Source of the DNA: Pseudomonas sp. KK4
Lineage (GTDB): Bacteria > Pseudomonadota > Gammaproteobacteria > Pseudomonadales > Pseudomonadaceae
NCBI RefSeq assembly: GCF_001984065.1
Contig: NZ_LYVP01000056.1
Span: forward strand, 1-34,722
Direction of reading: 5' to 3'
Length of the DNA: 34,722 nt
The stretch's first letter is position 1. Each line of letters starts with the position of its first letter. Shown here in pieces: positions 15,510-23,547 of this stretch. The notes under the pieces are model-generated. The model saw nothing but the letters and a program-made list of their open reading frames with translations, did no database searches and was not told the origin of the DNA. The position numbers and the translations under genes were made by a program.

Positions 15510-16160
15510 TCAGAAGTAAACCATGTCCAGCGTTGCCGAACCGTCGAGCTGGACATCGGCGCTCAAGTCCAGCTCGGACGTGGGGGCGATGACGGTTTCG
15601 ACGGTGACCCGGCTCGACAGGTTCTGGATGAACATCGGCCCGGCGGTGCTGCCCGCGACGTCGGTGAACCCCAGGTAGCTTCGGGCGCCAATCGGAATCG
15701 GCCGGCTGTTGGACGAACTCCAGGCCACGCCGCTGGTGGTGGAGTCGGTGCGGTAGACCTGCGACAGGTCATCCACCACCGTTTGTGCCGGATCGAAGTT
15801 CAGCGAGTACAGGCCGATGTTGTTGCCGCTGCTGTCGCGATTGAGGCCGTAGTAGATCTCGCTGTTGACGATGGCCGAGCCGTCGCGGTTGTCGTGCATC
15901 ACCAGGGCGAAACGCGCCGGGCCGTTGCACGCAATGGTCAAGTCGAGCGTCTTGTCGCGCAGTTGCGTGCGCTTGTCGGCGCTGAGGTCCTGACGGGAAA
16001 TCTTGCCGTAATCCACCAGGCCGTTGTTGGACAGGGCCGGTGTGCAGGCGATGGGCGTGATTCTGCCTTTGACGGTCAGGTCGACCGTCGAGGCCGCCAG
16101 GGCATTGGTTGTGGCAGTGATCAACACGGTGGTCACGAGCACGGCGAAATGAGTGTTCAT
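15510..16160 (-). CDS. DUF1120-family putative fimbrial subunit (last gene of the minus-strand cluster)
   Basis: The 216-residue product has a signal peptide (to about ALAA, residue 23), then STVDLTVKGRITPIAC, a second Cys in LTIACNG, an MHDNRDGSA block, and the C-terminal strand LDGSATLDMVYF with penultimate Tyr. These are hallmarks of chaperone-usher pilins: an N-terminal alternating hydrophobic strand, a Cys pair and a beta-zipper C-terminus. Its middle and end (YRTDS, GFTDVAGSTAGP, IQN) match the C-terminal domain of the adhesin-like protein at 17689-18822 much better than the other subunits do. It converges with the MFS gene, and their stops are one base apart. Confidence 0.82.
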   Translation of the reverse strand: MNTHFAVLVTTVLITATTNALAASTVDLTVKGRITPIACTPALSNNGLVDYGKISRQDLSADKRTQLRDKTLDLTIACNGPARFALVMHDNRDGSAIVNSEIYYGLNRDSSGNNIGLYSLNFDPAQTVVDDLSQVYRTDSTTSGVAWSSSNSRPIPIGARSYLGFTDVAGSTAGPMFIQNLSSRVTVETVIAPTSELDLSADVQLDGSATLDMVYF

Positions 16161-16233
16161 GGGTGAAGGTCCTTTTCGTTGGCTGGCCTGCCGTGAGCCG
16201 CCCGCACCGACAGCGGTGCGGGCGGCGACGGCA

Positions 16234-16854
16234 TTAGAAGTAGGTCATCTCAAACGTCACGGAGCCGTCGAGGCTGACCTCGTCGTTCAGCGTGAGGCTG
16301 TCGGTACGGGCGATGTGGCTGGTGATGTCCACTTCGAACGACGCGTCTTTGGCACGCATCGGGGTGGAGTGGTCCGAGGGCGATGCGACCGCAATCAGAA
16401 TGTTGGGTCTGAGGTGATGGTGGCGCCCCCAGGTTTTCCCGTCGTCCCAGGAAATGATCGACTGGGCCGGTTGCCCGTCAGCCATCGCGCTTTTCATCAT
16501 CGGGATGACAAAACCCAGATTCTCTCCGGCCTCGGTTTTTCCGAATCCGTACCAATCGCGGTTGGTCGAGGTATTGGGCCGGTTGTCGATCGAGCGCAGC
16601 GCGAAAGTGGACGGCGCCTCACAGCTGATCATCAGTTGCAGGGTGTGGGTTCCGATCGGCGTGAAGGTGGTGGTGTTCAAGTCTTTCTTGGATATTTTCC
16701 CGTGATCGATGAGCCCGCCATTGGTCATGCTCGGGGTGCACGCCGATGGCGTGATGGCGCCGGTGACACTCAGGTCGGTGCTCGAGGCGGCCAGGGCAAA
16801 GGGTGCAAAGCTGATCAGGGCAATAGCGGAAAGTGCGGCGAAATAGTGTTTCAT
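16234..16854 (-). CDS. DUF1120-family putative fimbrial subunit
   Basis: This is a 206-residue secreted protein with signal peptide MKHYFAALSAIALISFAPFALA. The mature protein begins ASSTDLSVTGAITPSAC, has the second Cys in LQLMISCEAP, a DNRPNTS block, a KTWGRHHH segment, and ends DGSVTFEMTYF with penultimate Tyr. It is a close paralogue of 16990-17610: both have DNRPNT and IARTDSLTL, and they share 23 identical bases across the start of the mature protein. The role as a shaft or adaptor pilin is inferred from the family features and from the usher and chaperone genes upstream in the same direction. Confidence 0.82.
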   Translation of the reverse strand: MKHYFAALSAIALISFAPFALAASSTDLSVTGAITPSACTPSMTNGGLIDHGKISKKDLNTTTFTPIGTHTLQLMISCEAPSTFALRSIDNRPNTSTNRDWYGFGKTEAGENLGFVIPMMKSAMADGQPAQSIISWDDGKTWGRHHHLRPNILIAVASPSDHSTPMRAKDASFEVDITSHIARTDSLTLNDEVSLDGSVTFEMTYF

Positions 16855-16880
16855 TATTGGCTTCTCTCAGATCTCAACGG

Positions 16881-16978
16881 TAGGCGCGGGCTTGCTCGCG
16901 ATGGGCGTCAACGAAGACGCTGGCTGTCTGGTTTACTGCGGCGTCTAAACGTTTTTCGCGAGCGAGCTCGCTCCTACA
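16881..16978. repeat. Diverged inverted REP pair between two DUF1120 genes
   Basis: TAGGCGCGGGCTTGCTCGCGA and the complement of TCGCGAGCGAGCTCGCTCCTA flank a 55-base centre. The arms mismatch at several positions, unlike the other pairs. The block lies within the minus-strand fimbrial gene series and may reduce transcription of the two genes beyond it. Confidence 0.7.
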
Positions 16979-16989
16979 GGGGAGGGGTT

Positions 16990-17610
16990 TTAGATGTAGA
17001 TCACGTCGATCGTTGCAGAGCCGTCGATGGCGACTTCGTTGTCCAGGGTCAGGCTGTCGGTCCGCGCGATGGTGGTCATCACCGACAAATCCATCACGAC
17101 GTCCCGTACAAGAATCGGGGTCTGGTGGTCGGCGGTGGTGCCCACCGATGTGATCGTGCCTTTGTAGATATTGTTGCTTCTCTTCCAGGTCGCGCCCTCG
17201 TCTGCCGAGGAAATGGACTGTGCCACCTGCGAATCCGCCAGGGTCTGTTTGATCTCGATGTTGATGAAGCCAAGTTTTTCGTCTGCGGGGGTTTTGCCGA
17301 GCCCCAGGTAAACGTCATACAGGGCTGTGTTGGGTCTGTTGTCGGTGGTCTTGAGGGCAAGGCGGGTTTCGCCATCGCAGGCAATGGTCAACTGCATGGG
17401 CGCCCTGCTGATGATCGTATCTGCGGTGGGTTGGAGTTCCTTCACGGAGATTTTTCCGAGGTCGATCTTGCCGCCGTTGGACAGGCTCGGCGTGCAGGCC
17501 ACGGGCGTGATGGTGCCCGTGACACTCAGGTCGGTGCTCGATGCTGCCAGCGCGTGAGGCGTCATGCCGATCAGTGCGGTGGCGGACAGTGCTGCAAGGT
17601 ACTTTTTCAT
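16990..17610 (-). CDS. DUF1120-family putative fimbrial subunit
   Basis: The product has 206 residues with signal peptide MKKYLAALSATALIGMTPHALA. The mature start ASSTDLSVTGTITPVAC, second Cys in LTIACDGE, TTDNRPNTA, EKLGFI, a GATWKRS segment and the end DGSATIDVIYI (penultimate Tyr) place it with the other DUF1120 subunits. It follows the adhesin-like gene by 78 bases and is the twin of 16234-16854. The gap to that twin contains a degenerate REP pair. Both are probably exported by Sec, bound by the chaperone encoded upstream and added to the fibre by the usher; this path is inferred from the system type. Confidence 0.82.
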   Translation of the reverse strand: MKKYLAALSATALIGMTPHALAASSTDLSVTGTITPVACTPSLSNGGKIDLGKISVKELQPTADTIISRAPMQLTIACDGETRLALKTTDNRPNTALYDVYLGLGKTPADEKLGFINIEIKQTLADSQVAQSISSADEGATWKRSNNIYKGTITSVGTTADHQTPILVRDVVMDLSVMTTIARTDSLTLDNEVAIDGSATIDVIYI

Positions 17611-17688
17611 TTTCTCTCTCTTCCAAGGTTGGGTTGTCCTGCGTGGCCCGGTGCAGTTCGCTCCGGGTGTGGCAGGTCGGGTCGGTGG

Positions 17689-18822
17689 TTACAGGTAAAT
17701 GATCTCGATCGTCCCCGCGCCATCGAGGTCGATGGCGTTGCTCAGGTCCAGGCTGTTCAGCGGCGCGATGACCGCGTCCACGGTTACGCCGGTGTTGAAG
17801 TTCTGGATCATGGCCGGGCCCGCGCTGCTGCCGGCGCTGTCGGTGAAGCTCAGGTAACGGGTTTTGGCGAGGGCGATCGGGTTGGCGCTGGCGCTGCTCC
17901 AGGCGGCGTTGGCACCGGCAGAGTCGGTTCGATAGAGGCGGGCAAAGTTGTCGGCGCTGGCGCTCGCCGGGTCGAGGTTCAGCGAGAAGAAGCCGATCCG
18001 GTTATTGCGACCGTCCGTGCCGAGGCCGTATTGGCTGTCGCTGTCGTCGGTCGCCGAGCCGGCGCGGTTGTCGTGCATGATCAAGGCGAACGCCGTCGGC
18101 GCATCGCAGGCTACTCGCAGGTTCAGCGAGCGCGGTGGCAGGGGTGTGATCTTGTCGGCGCTCAGGTCATTGATCGTCAGGGTGCCGAAATCCACCACGC
18201 CACCGTTGGACAGCGCCGGTACGCAGGCCGCCGGGGCGAAGCGGGCACGCAAGGTCACCTCTTTGTTGCGGCCCGCCGCGACGGCGTCGAATACCCCGTT
18301 AGCCTCCCAGGTCACTGCGTCGCGCATTTGCATCCCTTGTTCCTGGACCCACGCCGTCAGCTCCAACTGGGCGGAGAACGTCCGACCTTGCAACGGCACG
18401 CCGGCCTGCACCGCAACCACGCCGTGGTCCGGTCGCCACATCAGCTGCGATGCGGTTTGCCCGGGCGGCTGGCCCACGGCGGCGATCAGCCCGAGCTCCA
18501 CCGATTGCCCATCGAGCACCGCGTCGCGAATGCGCATCTGGTAGGTGCCACGCTCGGCGAAATGGAAGCGCTCCGCCGTGGCCGCGATGGCTCGGTAGAA
18601 CAGGCTCATGTCGGTGGGCGTCGAGCAATTCAGGTTGAGGCTCATCCGACGTTCGCCCAGGTTGCGCTCCGCCGCGGAATCGGTGCGGATCGCCCGGTTC
18701 ATCAGCCCGAAGTCGAGCACGGGCTGGCTCAGGTTCAACTGACAGTCGTCAGCCGATGCCCAGGCCAGCGGCGTAAATGCCAAGGGTACGAGGGCGGCCA
18801 GTAAACGTCGGGACAGGTTCAT
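17689..18822 (-). CDS. Two-domain DUF1120 protein, likely fimbrial tip adhesin
   Basis: At 377 residues this is nearly twice the size of the other subunits. A signal peptide (to WASA, about residue 24) is followed by an N-terminal domain of about 165 residues with Cys27 and Cys66. A C-terminal DUF1120 domain then runs from about residue 193, with Cys200 and Cys239, MHDNRAGSA, and the end DGAGTIEIIYL. A receptor-binding domain joined to one pilin domain is the standard design of FimH-type tip adhesins. The ATG at 18822 has GAGG nine bases upstream; ATG 18831 directly abuts that site. The gene starts 11 bases after the usher stop, so it is surely co-transcribed. No lectin motif is recognised, so the receptor is unknown. 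Confidence 0.8.
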   Translation of the reverse strand: MNLSRRLLAALVPLAFTPLAWASADDCQLNLSQPVLDFGLMNRAIRTDSAAERNLGERRMSLNLNCSTPTDMSLFYRAIAATAERFHFAERGTYQMRIRDAVLDGQSVELGLIAAVGQPPGQTASQLMWRPDHGVVAVQAGVPLQGRTFSAQLELTAWVQEQGMQMRDAVTWEANGVFDAVAAGRNKEVTLRARFAPAACVPALSNGGVVDFGTLTINDLSADKITPLPPRSLNLRVACDAPTAFALIMHDNRAGSATDDSDSQYGLGTDGRNNRIGFFSLNLDPASASADNFARLYRTDSAGANAAWSSASANPIALAKTRYLSFTDSAGSSAGPAMIQNFNTGVTVDAVIAPLNSLDLSNAIDLDGAGTIEIIYL

Positions 18823-18833
18823 GGAAGTCATCC

Positions 18834-21302
18834 TCAAAGGGTTCGGCACTTGGCGGGGGCGGTTTCGTAGTAGGCGTCGACGTCGGCATCCGCCGGCAGC
18901 TCGAATCGCAGTTCGCAACGGTCCAGTCCCGGTGCCTTGATGAACAGCGCACGGGTGTCGAGCACGTTGGGCAGGAACACCAGGCCGCCTTCCTGCACCA
19001 GGGTCACGAACTCGCCGTCTTCGGTATTGACCACAGCCCCTCGGGGCAACGGTACACCGCTGGCAGTGGTGGCCTTGAGCAGGGCGCGGCGGGTCAGGGT
19101 GATGCCGAACTCGACTTTGTCCACGGCGCCGCGCCCGGCGGAAATCACCGCCAGGCCGTTGCTGATGTCGGCATTGCGCGGCAGGGTCTTGGTGTCGACT
19201 TCCACCGGGCTCTTGCCGTAGGCGGACAATTGCGGGATCACTGCCTGGCCTTGCCAGTCAGTCCACACCGGACCGCTGGGCGTGGACACCTTGATCGCGC
19301 CCATCTCGCCCACCGACAGCAGGCCGAAGGTGTCGCTGATCGGATACGGCGACAGCGTCAGGCCACCGCCATGCAGCACCGCGCCGCCCCGGGCACTGGC
19401 CTGATAACTGGAGCGATCGGCATCGGCGCGGGTGTAGTTCAGATCCAGTTGGGTGTAGCGCGGCAGCAGCGAAACGCCGGCGCTGGACTGCACTTCTTTA
19501 TCCCGGGTGTCGTGTTCGACGCCGACGCGGTAGGCCAGTTGATCGTTGATCTGTTCGCTCAGGCCCACACCGCTGCGGTACTCGCCACCGGTGCTGCGCA
19601 CCCAGGTACGCGCCCTGCGGTTTTCACCCAGGGGAATGCTCAGGTTCACGTAGACACTGTCGCCGGTGCGGTTGGAACCGCTCAGTTGCCACTCCGCCGT
19701 CGTCGATACCGACACGCGACCGATGTTGGTGCCCCAGGACGCCAGGGCGCGGCTGCTGTTTTTGCCATCGAAGGCATTGGACTGGCTGAAGCCGCCGCTG
19801 AAGGCGCCGAGCTGCGGGTGCGACCAGGACAGCGCGGCGCTTTGCTGGTCGCGGTAGCGGGATCTGCGGTCGTCAGTGGTGTTGTCGAATACCGCGTCTT
19901 CCAGTTCCCGGTAACCGAGGGTTCGGTAGGAACTGCCGGCGTTGAGCGCCCAGCGTTCGTTGAACCGATGCGATACGGTCAGGTCGGCCTGCAGCCCCTG
20001 GCCGGCTTGCTGGCCACTGGCATCAGCACCGGTCAGCGTGGCTTGCACCTGGGTTTCGGGGGCGGGTAGCAGGCCGACACTGGCACCGGCCGCACGGTAG
20101 TCGGCGGCGCCGGTCACACCGCCGCTGATCAGCACTTGCGGATTCAATGCACCGCTCCAGCCGCCGCTGATCACCCAGGGTTCGTCACCTTGCTCATCAC
20201 CCACCCGGCGCACGGTACCCGCCGCCACGGAGAAACCCGGTGCCGGCAAACCGATGCCCAGCATTGCTGCCGGTACGGTAAAACTGCGCTGGCTGCCGTC
20301 CTCTTCCTTGATGGTGACTTCGACGTCGGAGCGTGTGTTGAGCCGACGCACATTGTTCAAGGCGAAGGGGCCTGCTGGCACCACGGTGGAATAGATCAGC
20401 GAACCGTTCTGCCGGACTTCAACCTGCGCCTGGCTGTTGGCGATGCCCTCGATGACGGCGCCTTGCCCTTCGACCTGCAAGGCCTGCTCATTGAGCACTT
20501 GCACGCCGGTGATCTGCGCGCCCGCCAGTACCGGGTTGTAGAGGTTGATCTGACCGGCCTGCAGCACCGCTTCGTGTTGGGCAAAGGTGCGTTGGGCGTA
20601 GGCGGCGATGTGCGTGGTGCGCGATACGTCGTCCTGCCAGGTCTGCACCTGACGGCTGCGCACGATCCAGTCGCCGGCATTGAAACCCAGCTCGGTGTTG
20701 GCCGAGGCGAAGCGGCTCGAGCCATCGCCGAAGCGGCTGTGCTGGCCGGTCACGTCGTAGTTGAGCAGCGCCGCGACGCCGCCGGTTTGATAGCCGGACA
20801 CATCGCGCACGGCCGGTCGAATCGCGCCCGTGGGGACGATCAGCGCCAGGCCCAGGTTGGCCGGGTCCTGTTCGATGGCGGTTTGCGGCGAGCTGCCGAG
20901 AAAGTCGTAGCAACGGCCATCGTCGAGGGTGCGTTCGGGCACGATCAGGTTGGCCGCATCGAGCAGGGCGCGGTCGAAACACAACGCGCCCTGGCGATCG
21001 ATGGCGACATCCACGCGTCCCCGGCGCTGGCCATTGACGGTCAGCGTCACCGGGTGCCGGCCCGCCGTGAAGCGTGGCGCCTGCAACAAGTAGGTGGCCA
21101 GGTCCGGGTCGATGCCGCGCTGGCGCAGGGTGTTGGTGTCGAATGACGCCAGCAACAAATCATCACCGTGGGCGTCGAGCACCAGCATCGCGTTGATCAG
21201 CAGCAAGGCCAGGAGGGTCCGCCGCTGCAACCGGCTAAAGAGGGCGACAGGCCGAACAGCGGGCATGGCTTCGCCATCACGGTAAAAAGATACTGTGTTC
21301 AT
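18834..21302 (-). CDS. Fimbrial outer-membrane usher (FimD/PapC family)
   Basis: The usher is the outer-membrane pore that receives chaperone-subunit complexes and extrudes the fibre. The ATG at 21302 gives 822 residues, in the normal range; ATG 21266 (810) is possible. After a signal segment (LLALLLINAMLVLDAHG) come the N-terminal domain (DLLLASFDTNTLRQRGIDP onward) with a Cys pair (CFDR, RCYDF), a long beta-rich barrel, the plug-region text PAGPFALNNVRRLN and EVTIKEEDGSQRSF, and the C-terminal domain with a final Cys pair (RCELRF, AKCRTL). It is a single copy, lying between chaperone and adhesin genes. Confidence 0.93.
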   Translation of the reverse strand: MNTVSFYRDGEAMPAVRPVALFSRLQRRTLLALLLINAMLVLDAHGDDLLLASFDTNTLRQRGIDPDLATYLLQAPRFTAGRHPVTLTVNGQRRGRVDVAIDRQGALCFDRALLDAANLIVPERTLDDGRCYDFLGSSPQTAIEQDPANLGLALIVPTGAIRPAVRDVSGYQTGGVAALLNYDVTGQHSRFGDGSSRFASANTELGFNAGDWIVRSRQVQTWQDDVSRTTHIAAYAQRTFAQHEAVLQAGQINLYNPVLAGAQITGVQVLNEQALQVEGQGAVIEGIANSQAQVEVRQNGSLIYSTVVPAGPFALNNVRRLNTRSDVEVTIKEEDGSQRSFTVPAAMLGIGLPAPGFSVAAGTVRRVGDEQGDEPWVISGGWSGALNPQVLISGGVTGAADYRAAGASVGLLPAPETQVQATLTGADASGQQAGQGLQADLTVSHRFNERWALNAGSSYRTLGYRELEDAVFDNTTDDRRSRYRDQQSAALSWSHPQLGAFSGGFSQSNAFDGKNSSRALASWGTNIGRVSVSTTAEWQLSGSNRTGDSVYVNLSIPLGENRRARTWVRSTGGEYRSGVGLSEQINDQLAYRVGVEHDTRDKEVQSSAGVSLLPRYTQLDLNYTRADADRSSYQASARGGAVLHGGGLTLSPYPISDTFGLLSVGEMGAIKVSTPSGPVWTDWQGQAVIPQLSAYGKSPVEVDTKTLPRNADISNGLAVISAGRGAVDKVEFGITLTRRALLKATTASGVPLPRGAVVNTEDGEFVTLVQEGGLVFLPNVLDTRALFIKAPGLDRCELRFELPADADVDAYYETAPAKCRTL

Positions 21303-21434
21303 TGGGTTCACTTGGGTTGTGCCGGCGTGCAGACCTGGTCGTGTCGGTTCATGCACGCCTGAGGCAACGGCTCAACTGTCGTTGCCCGGAATTTCGGCGC
21401 TTGGCGATCCTTCGTCGCGCGGTCGTGGGTGGTT

Positions 21435-22136
21435 TCAGGATTCGACCGGCGCCTCGTAATGCGGCACCGCAAAGCCGTAGACCGTGGCCGGCTGCAGACG
21501 CACGCTTGTTGCCGTGGCGCCATTGGCCGACACGTTCAGGGTTTCTCCCGGCAGCACGTAGGTGCGCGGCAGCAAGGCCGAGCCGTTACCCGGCAGCAGC
21601 GTCAGTTCCTGGGCCAGGCGCACCACGTAGGGCGATGGGTTGTGCACGCTGAGTTGGTCGTTTTTCAGGCTCCACGCCAGGCCGGTCCAGGGGGTGCGGT
21701 TGGGCGCCAGGCCTTTGGGATGCAGGATCACCGGCAGGTTCTGCCGCACCGTCACACCGACCCGTGCATGCCCGGCTTCTGCCGGTTTGCGGTCCTGGGG
21801 CATGCCTTCGAAAATCACCCGTTTCAGGCGTTGGGTCTTCAGTGGCTCGGAGGTCTGCAGGATGAACCGCACCAGTTGGCTCTTGCCGGCTTCGACCCGG
21901 GCCAGGGGCGGGGTGACGAACACCAGCGGTTCCTTGTCTTCGGCAATGTCTTCGAGGGTGACGTGCAGCAGGGCCAGGGTCGCGTCGGTGTTGGTGACCG
22001 ATACCGAGGCTTCGCCGTCGGCTTCGTTGACGATCACCACCGAGGTGTCCGGGACCATGCCGTCGGCCAGCACGTGGCCGCTGAGCAGCAAGGCCAGGCC
22101 GGCACCCAGCGAGCGGGCGCATCGGGAAAGGTTCAT
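21435..22136 (-). CDS. Periplasmic fimbrial chaperone (PapD-like), atypical anchor residues
   Basis: PapD-like chaperones hold pilin subunits in the periplasm by donating their G1 strand. The ATG at 22136 gives 233 residues with signal peptide MNLSRCARSLGAGLALLLSG. Two Ig-like domains are visible: VTPPLARVEAGKSQLVRF matches the PP-R-pG-Q-vR core, and VGVTVRQNLPVILHP is the G1/linker region; NPSPYVVRL starts domain two. The short F1-G1 loop suggests the FGS type. The A1 strand (TSVVIV) has no Arg where PapD has Arg8, and Pro sits where Lys112 is expected, by hand alignment. A start at 22172 would precede the signal peptide and is less likely. Confidence 0.88.
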   Translation of the reverse strand: MNLSRCARSLGAGLALLLSGHVLADGMVPDTSVVIVNEADGEASVSVTNTDATLALLHVTLEDIAEDKEPLVFVTPPLARVEAGKSQLVRFILQTSEPLKTQRLKRVIFEGMPQDRKPAEAGHARVGVTVRQNLPVILHPKGLAPNRTPWTGLAWSLKNDQLSVHNPSPYVVRLAQELTLLPGNGSALLPRTYVLPGETLNVSANGATATSVRLQPATVYGFAVPHYEAPVES

Positions 22137-22174
22137 GGTTAACGCCTGTATGAAAGTAGGAAATGTCAGCATGG

Positions 22175-22804
22175 CTAGAGGTATCTCAGGTCAAGGACGA
22201 GGGCGCCGTCCAACGGCACTTCCTGGTTCAGGGTCAGGAAGCTTGCGGCGTTGATCGAGGTGTTGATGTGCAGCGTGGCCGTCAGCAGACGGTGGGGTTC
22301 GGGCACCAGGGTGCCGGGGTTGGCGAAGCCCATGTAGTTGTTCGGGTAGGCAATGTTTTCCGGGAACCAGCTCTCTCCCTGGTTGCTCGACGCCAGCACC
22401 TGCGCGGGCACGCCGTCAGCCACTGCGTTGCGCAGGCCCACACTGACGGCGCCCAGGCGCTCGTCGGGGGCATGGACGTTCCATCCCAGACCGTAATAAA
22501 ACCCCGGCCCCAGTGACGAGTCCGCCCGGTTGTCCATGCCCACGAGCACGAACAGCAGGGGCTCGTTGCAGCTCACGTGCAGCTCCAGTTGCCGTTCCGG
22601 CAGCGGGCTGAGCTCGTATTGGTTGAGCGTGCGCGCCGGCACCTTGCCGTGGTCGACGATGCCGTCGTCCGAGAGCAACACGTCGCAGGCGTTGGGGGTG
22701 ATCTGGCCGACGACGTTCAACTCGACCTCGGAAGCGGCCAGCGCTTTGGGGCTGACGCTCAGCAGGCAGAGGATCGCGAGCAGATGTGAGGGGGCGTGTT
22801 TCAT
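22175..22804 (-). CDS. DUF1120-family putative fimbrial subunit (divergent)
   Basis: The 209-residue product has signal peptide MKHAPSHLLAILCLLSVSPKALA and mature start ASEVELNVVGQITPNAC. The second Cys is in LELHVSCNEP, and the end is LDGALVLDLRYL with penultimate Tyr. It differs most from its paralogues: the usual STDLSVTG becomes SEVELNVVG, and DNRADSS and a GESWFPEN segment replace the usual forms. It lies directly before the chaperone, a common place for a specialised (first, last or adaptor) subunit. That placement-based role is a guess; family membership is clear from the Cys and C-terminal patterns. Confidence 0.8.
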   Translation of the reverse strand: MKHAPSHLLAILCLLSVSPKALAASEVELNVVGQITPNACDVLLSDDGIVDHGKVPARTLNQYELSPLPERQLELHVSCNEPLLFVLVGMDNRADSSLGPGFYYGLGWNVHAPDERLGAVSVGLRNAVADGVPAQVLASSNQGESWFPENIAYPNNYMGFANPGTLVPEPHRLLTATLHINTSINAASFLTLNQEVPLDGALVLDLRYL

Positions 22805-22884
22805 ATCGGGCCTGGAGTCCTTTTCAGCACGGTGTGGGTGAGAGCGGTCAGGGGGGGCTGCCGCTCTTCGGTTTATGGGTGAAA

Positions 22885-23505
22885 TCAGAAGTAGACGACG
22901 GAGATGGTCGCGGAGCCGTCGATGGCTACTTCGTTGGTGAGGGTGAGTTGGTTGGTGGGGGCGATCGACGGTTCGATCCGAAGGTCCACACTAAGTTGTT
23001 CGAACATGATGGGTGTGAGGGTGCCGGGTACGGCGACGGCAACGATGTTGTCGCGCCACAGGCTGCTCTCGCGATGCCACGTAGCAGCGCTGTCTATTGA
23101 ACCGATGGTCTCGACCGCTACGCCATCCGCCACCGGAGACATCAACTTCAATTCCATCTCGCCGAGCTTTTCATCGGTATTGATCAGCCCCAGGCCGTAA
23201 TGCACCTCGTCTCGATAGGCTGAGCCGGCGCGGTTGTCTTTTGCTTCCAGGGCCACGGTAGTCGGCCCGTCGCAGATGAGCGTCAATTGCACAATTTGTC
23301 TAGGAAGACTCGTCGGCCGGTCAGCATTCAAATCCTTCGCCGAAATCTTCCCGTAATCCACCAGTCCGCCACTGGACAGGGTCGGCTCACAGGCGCTCGG
23401 CGTGATCGTCCCCTTGACGGTCAGATCAACACTGGAAGCCGCAAAAGCGCTGGCACTGCCCGCCAACAGCATCGCGCCGAAGAGGGTATTGAGGGTCTTG
23501 TTCAT
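22885..23505 (-). CDS. DUF1120-family putative fimbrial subunit
   Basis: The 206-residue product has signal peptide MNKTLNTLFGAMLLAGSASAFA, mature start ASSVDLTVKGTITPSAC, LVDYGKISAKDL, second Cys in LTLICDGP, KDNRAGSA, and the end DGSATISVVYF with penultimate Tyr. It is a typical single-domain member, the second gene of the minus-strand fimbrial series, 42 bases from the first and 80 from the third. Its strong match to the family consensus and its early position make it a fair candidate for a major shaft subunit; expression data would be needed to tell it from its neighbours. Confidence 0.83.
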   Translation of the reverse strand: MNKTLNTLFGAMLLAGSASAFAASSVDLTVKGTITPSACEPTLSSGGLVDYGKISAKDLNADRPTSLPRQIVQLTLICDGPTTVALEAKDNRAGSAYRDEVHYGLGLINTDEKLGEMELKLMSPVADGVAVETIGSIDSAATWHRESSLWRDNIVAVAVPGTLTPIMFEQLSVDLRIEPSIAPTNQLTLTNEVAIDGSATISVVYF

Positions 23506-23547
23506 GGTGTCGCTCCTTAGTTTGAATTCGTTGAAAAGCCAGGCGTG

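Noticed and set aside
16153..18804. A plus-strand open frame of over 880 codons opposite three DUF1120 genes
   Set aside because: It crosses several real gene boundaries and a REP pair on the opposite strand and shows no motif, signal or ribosome site.
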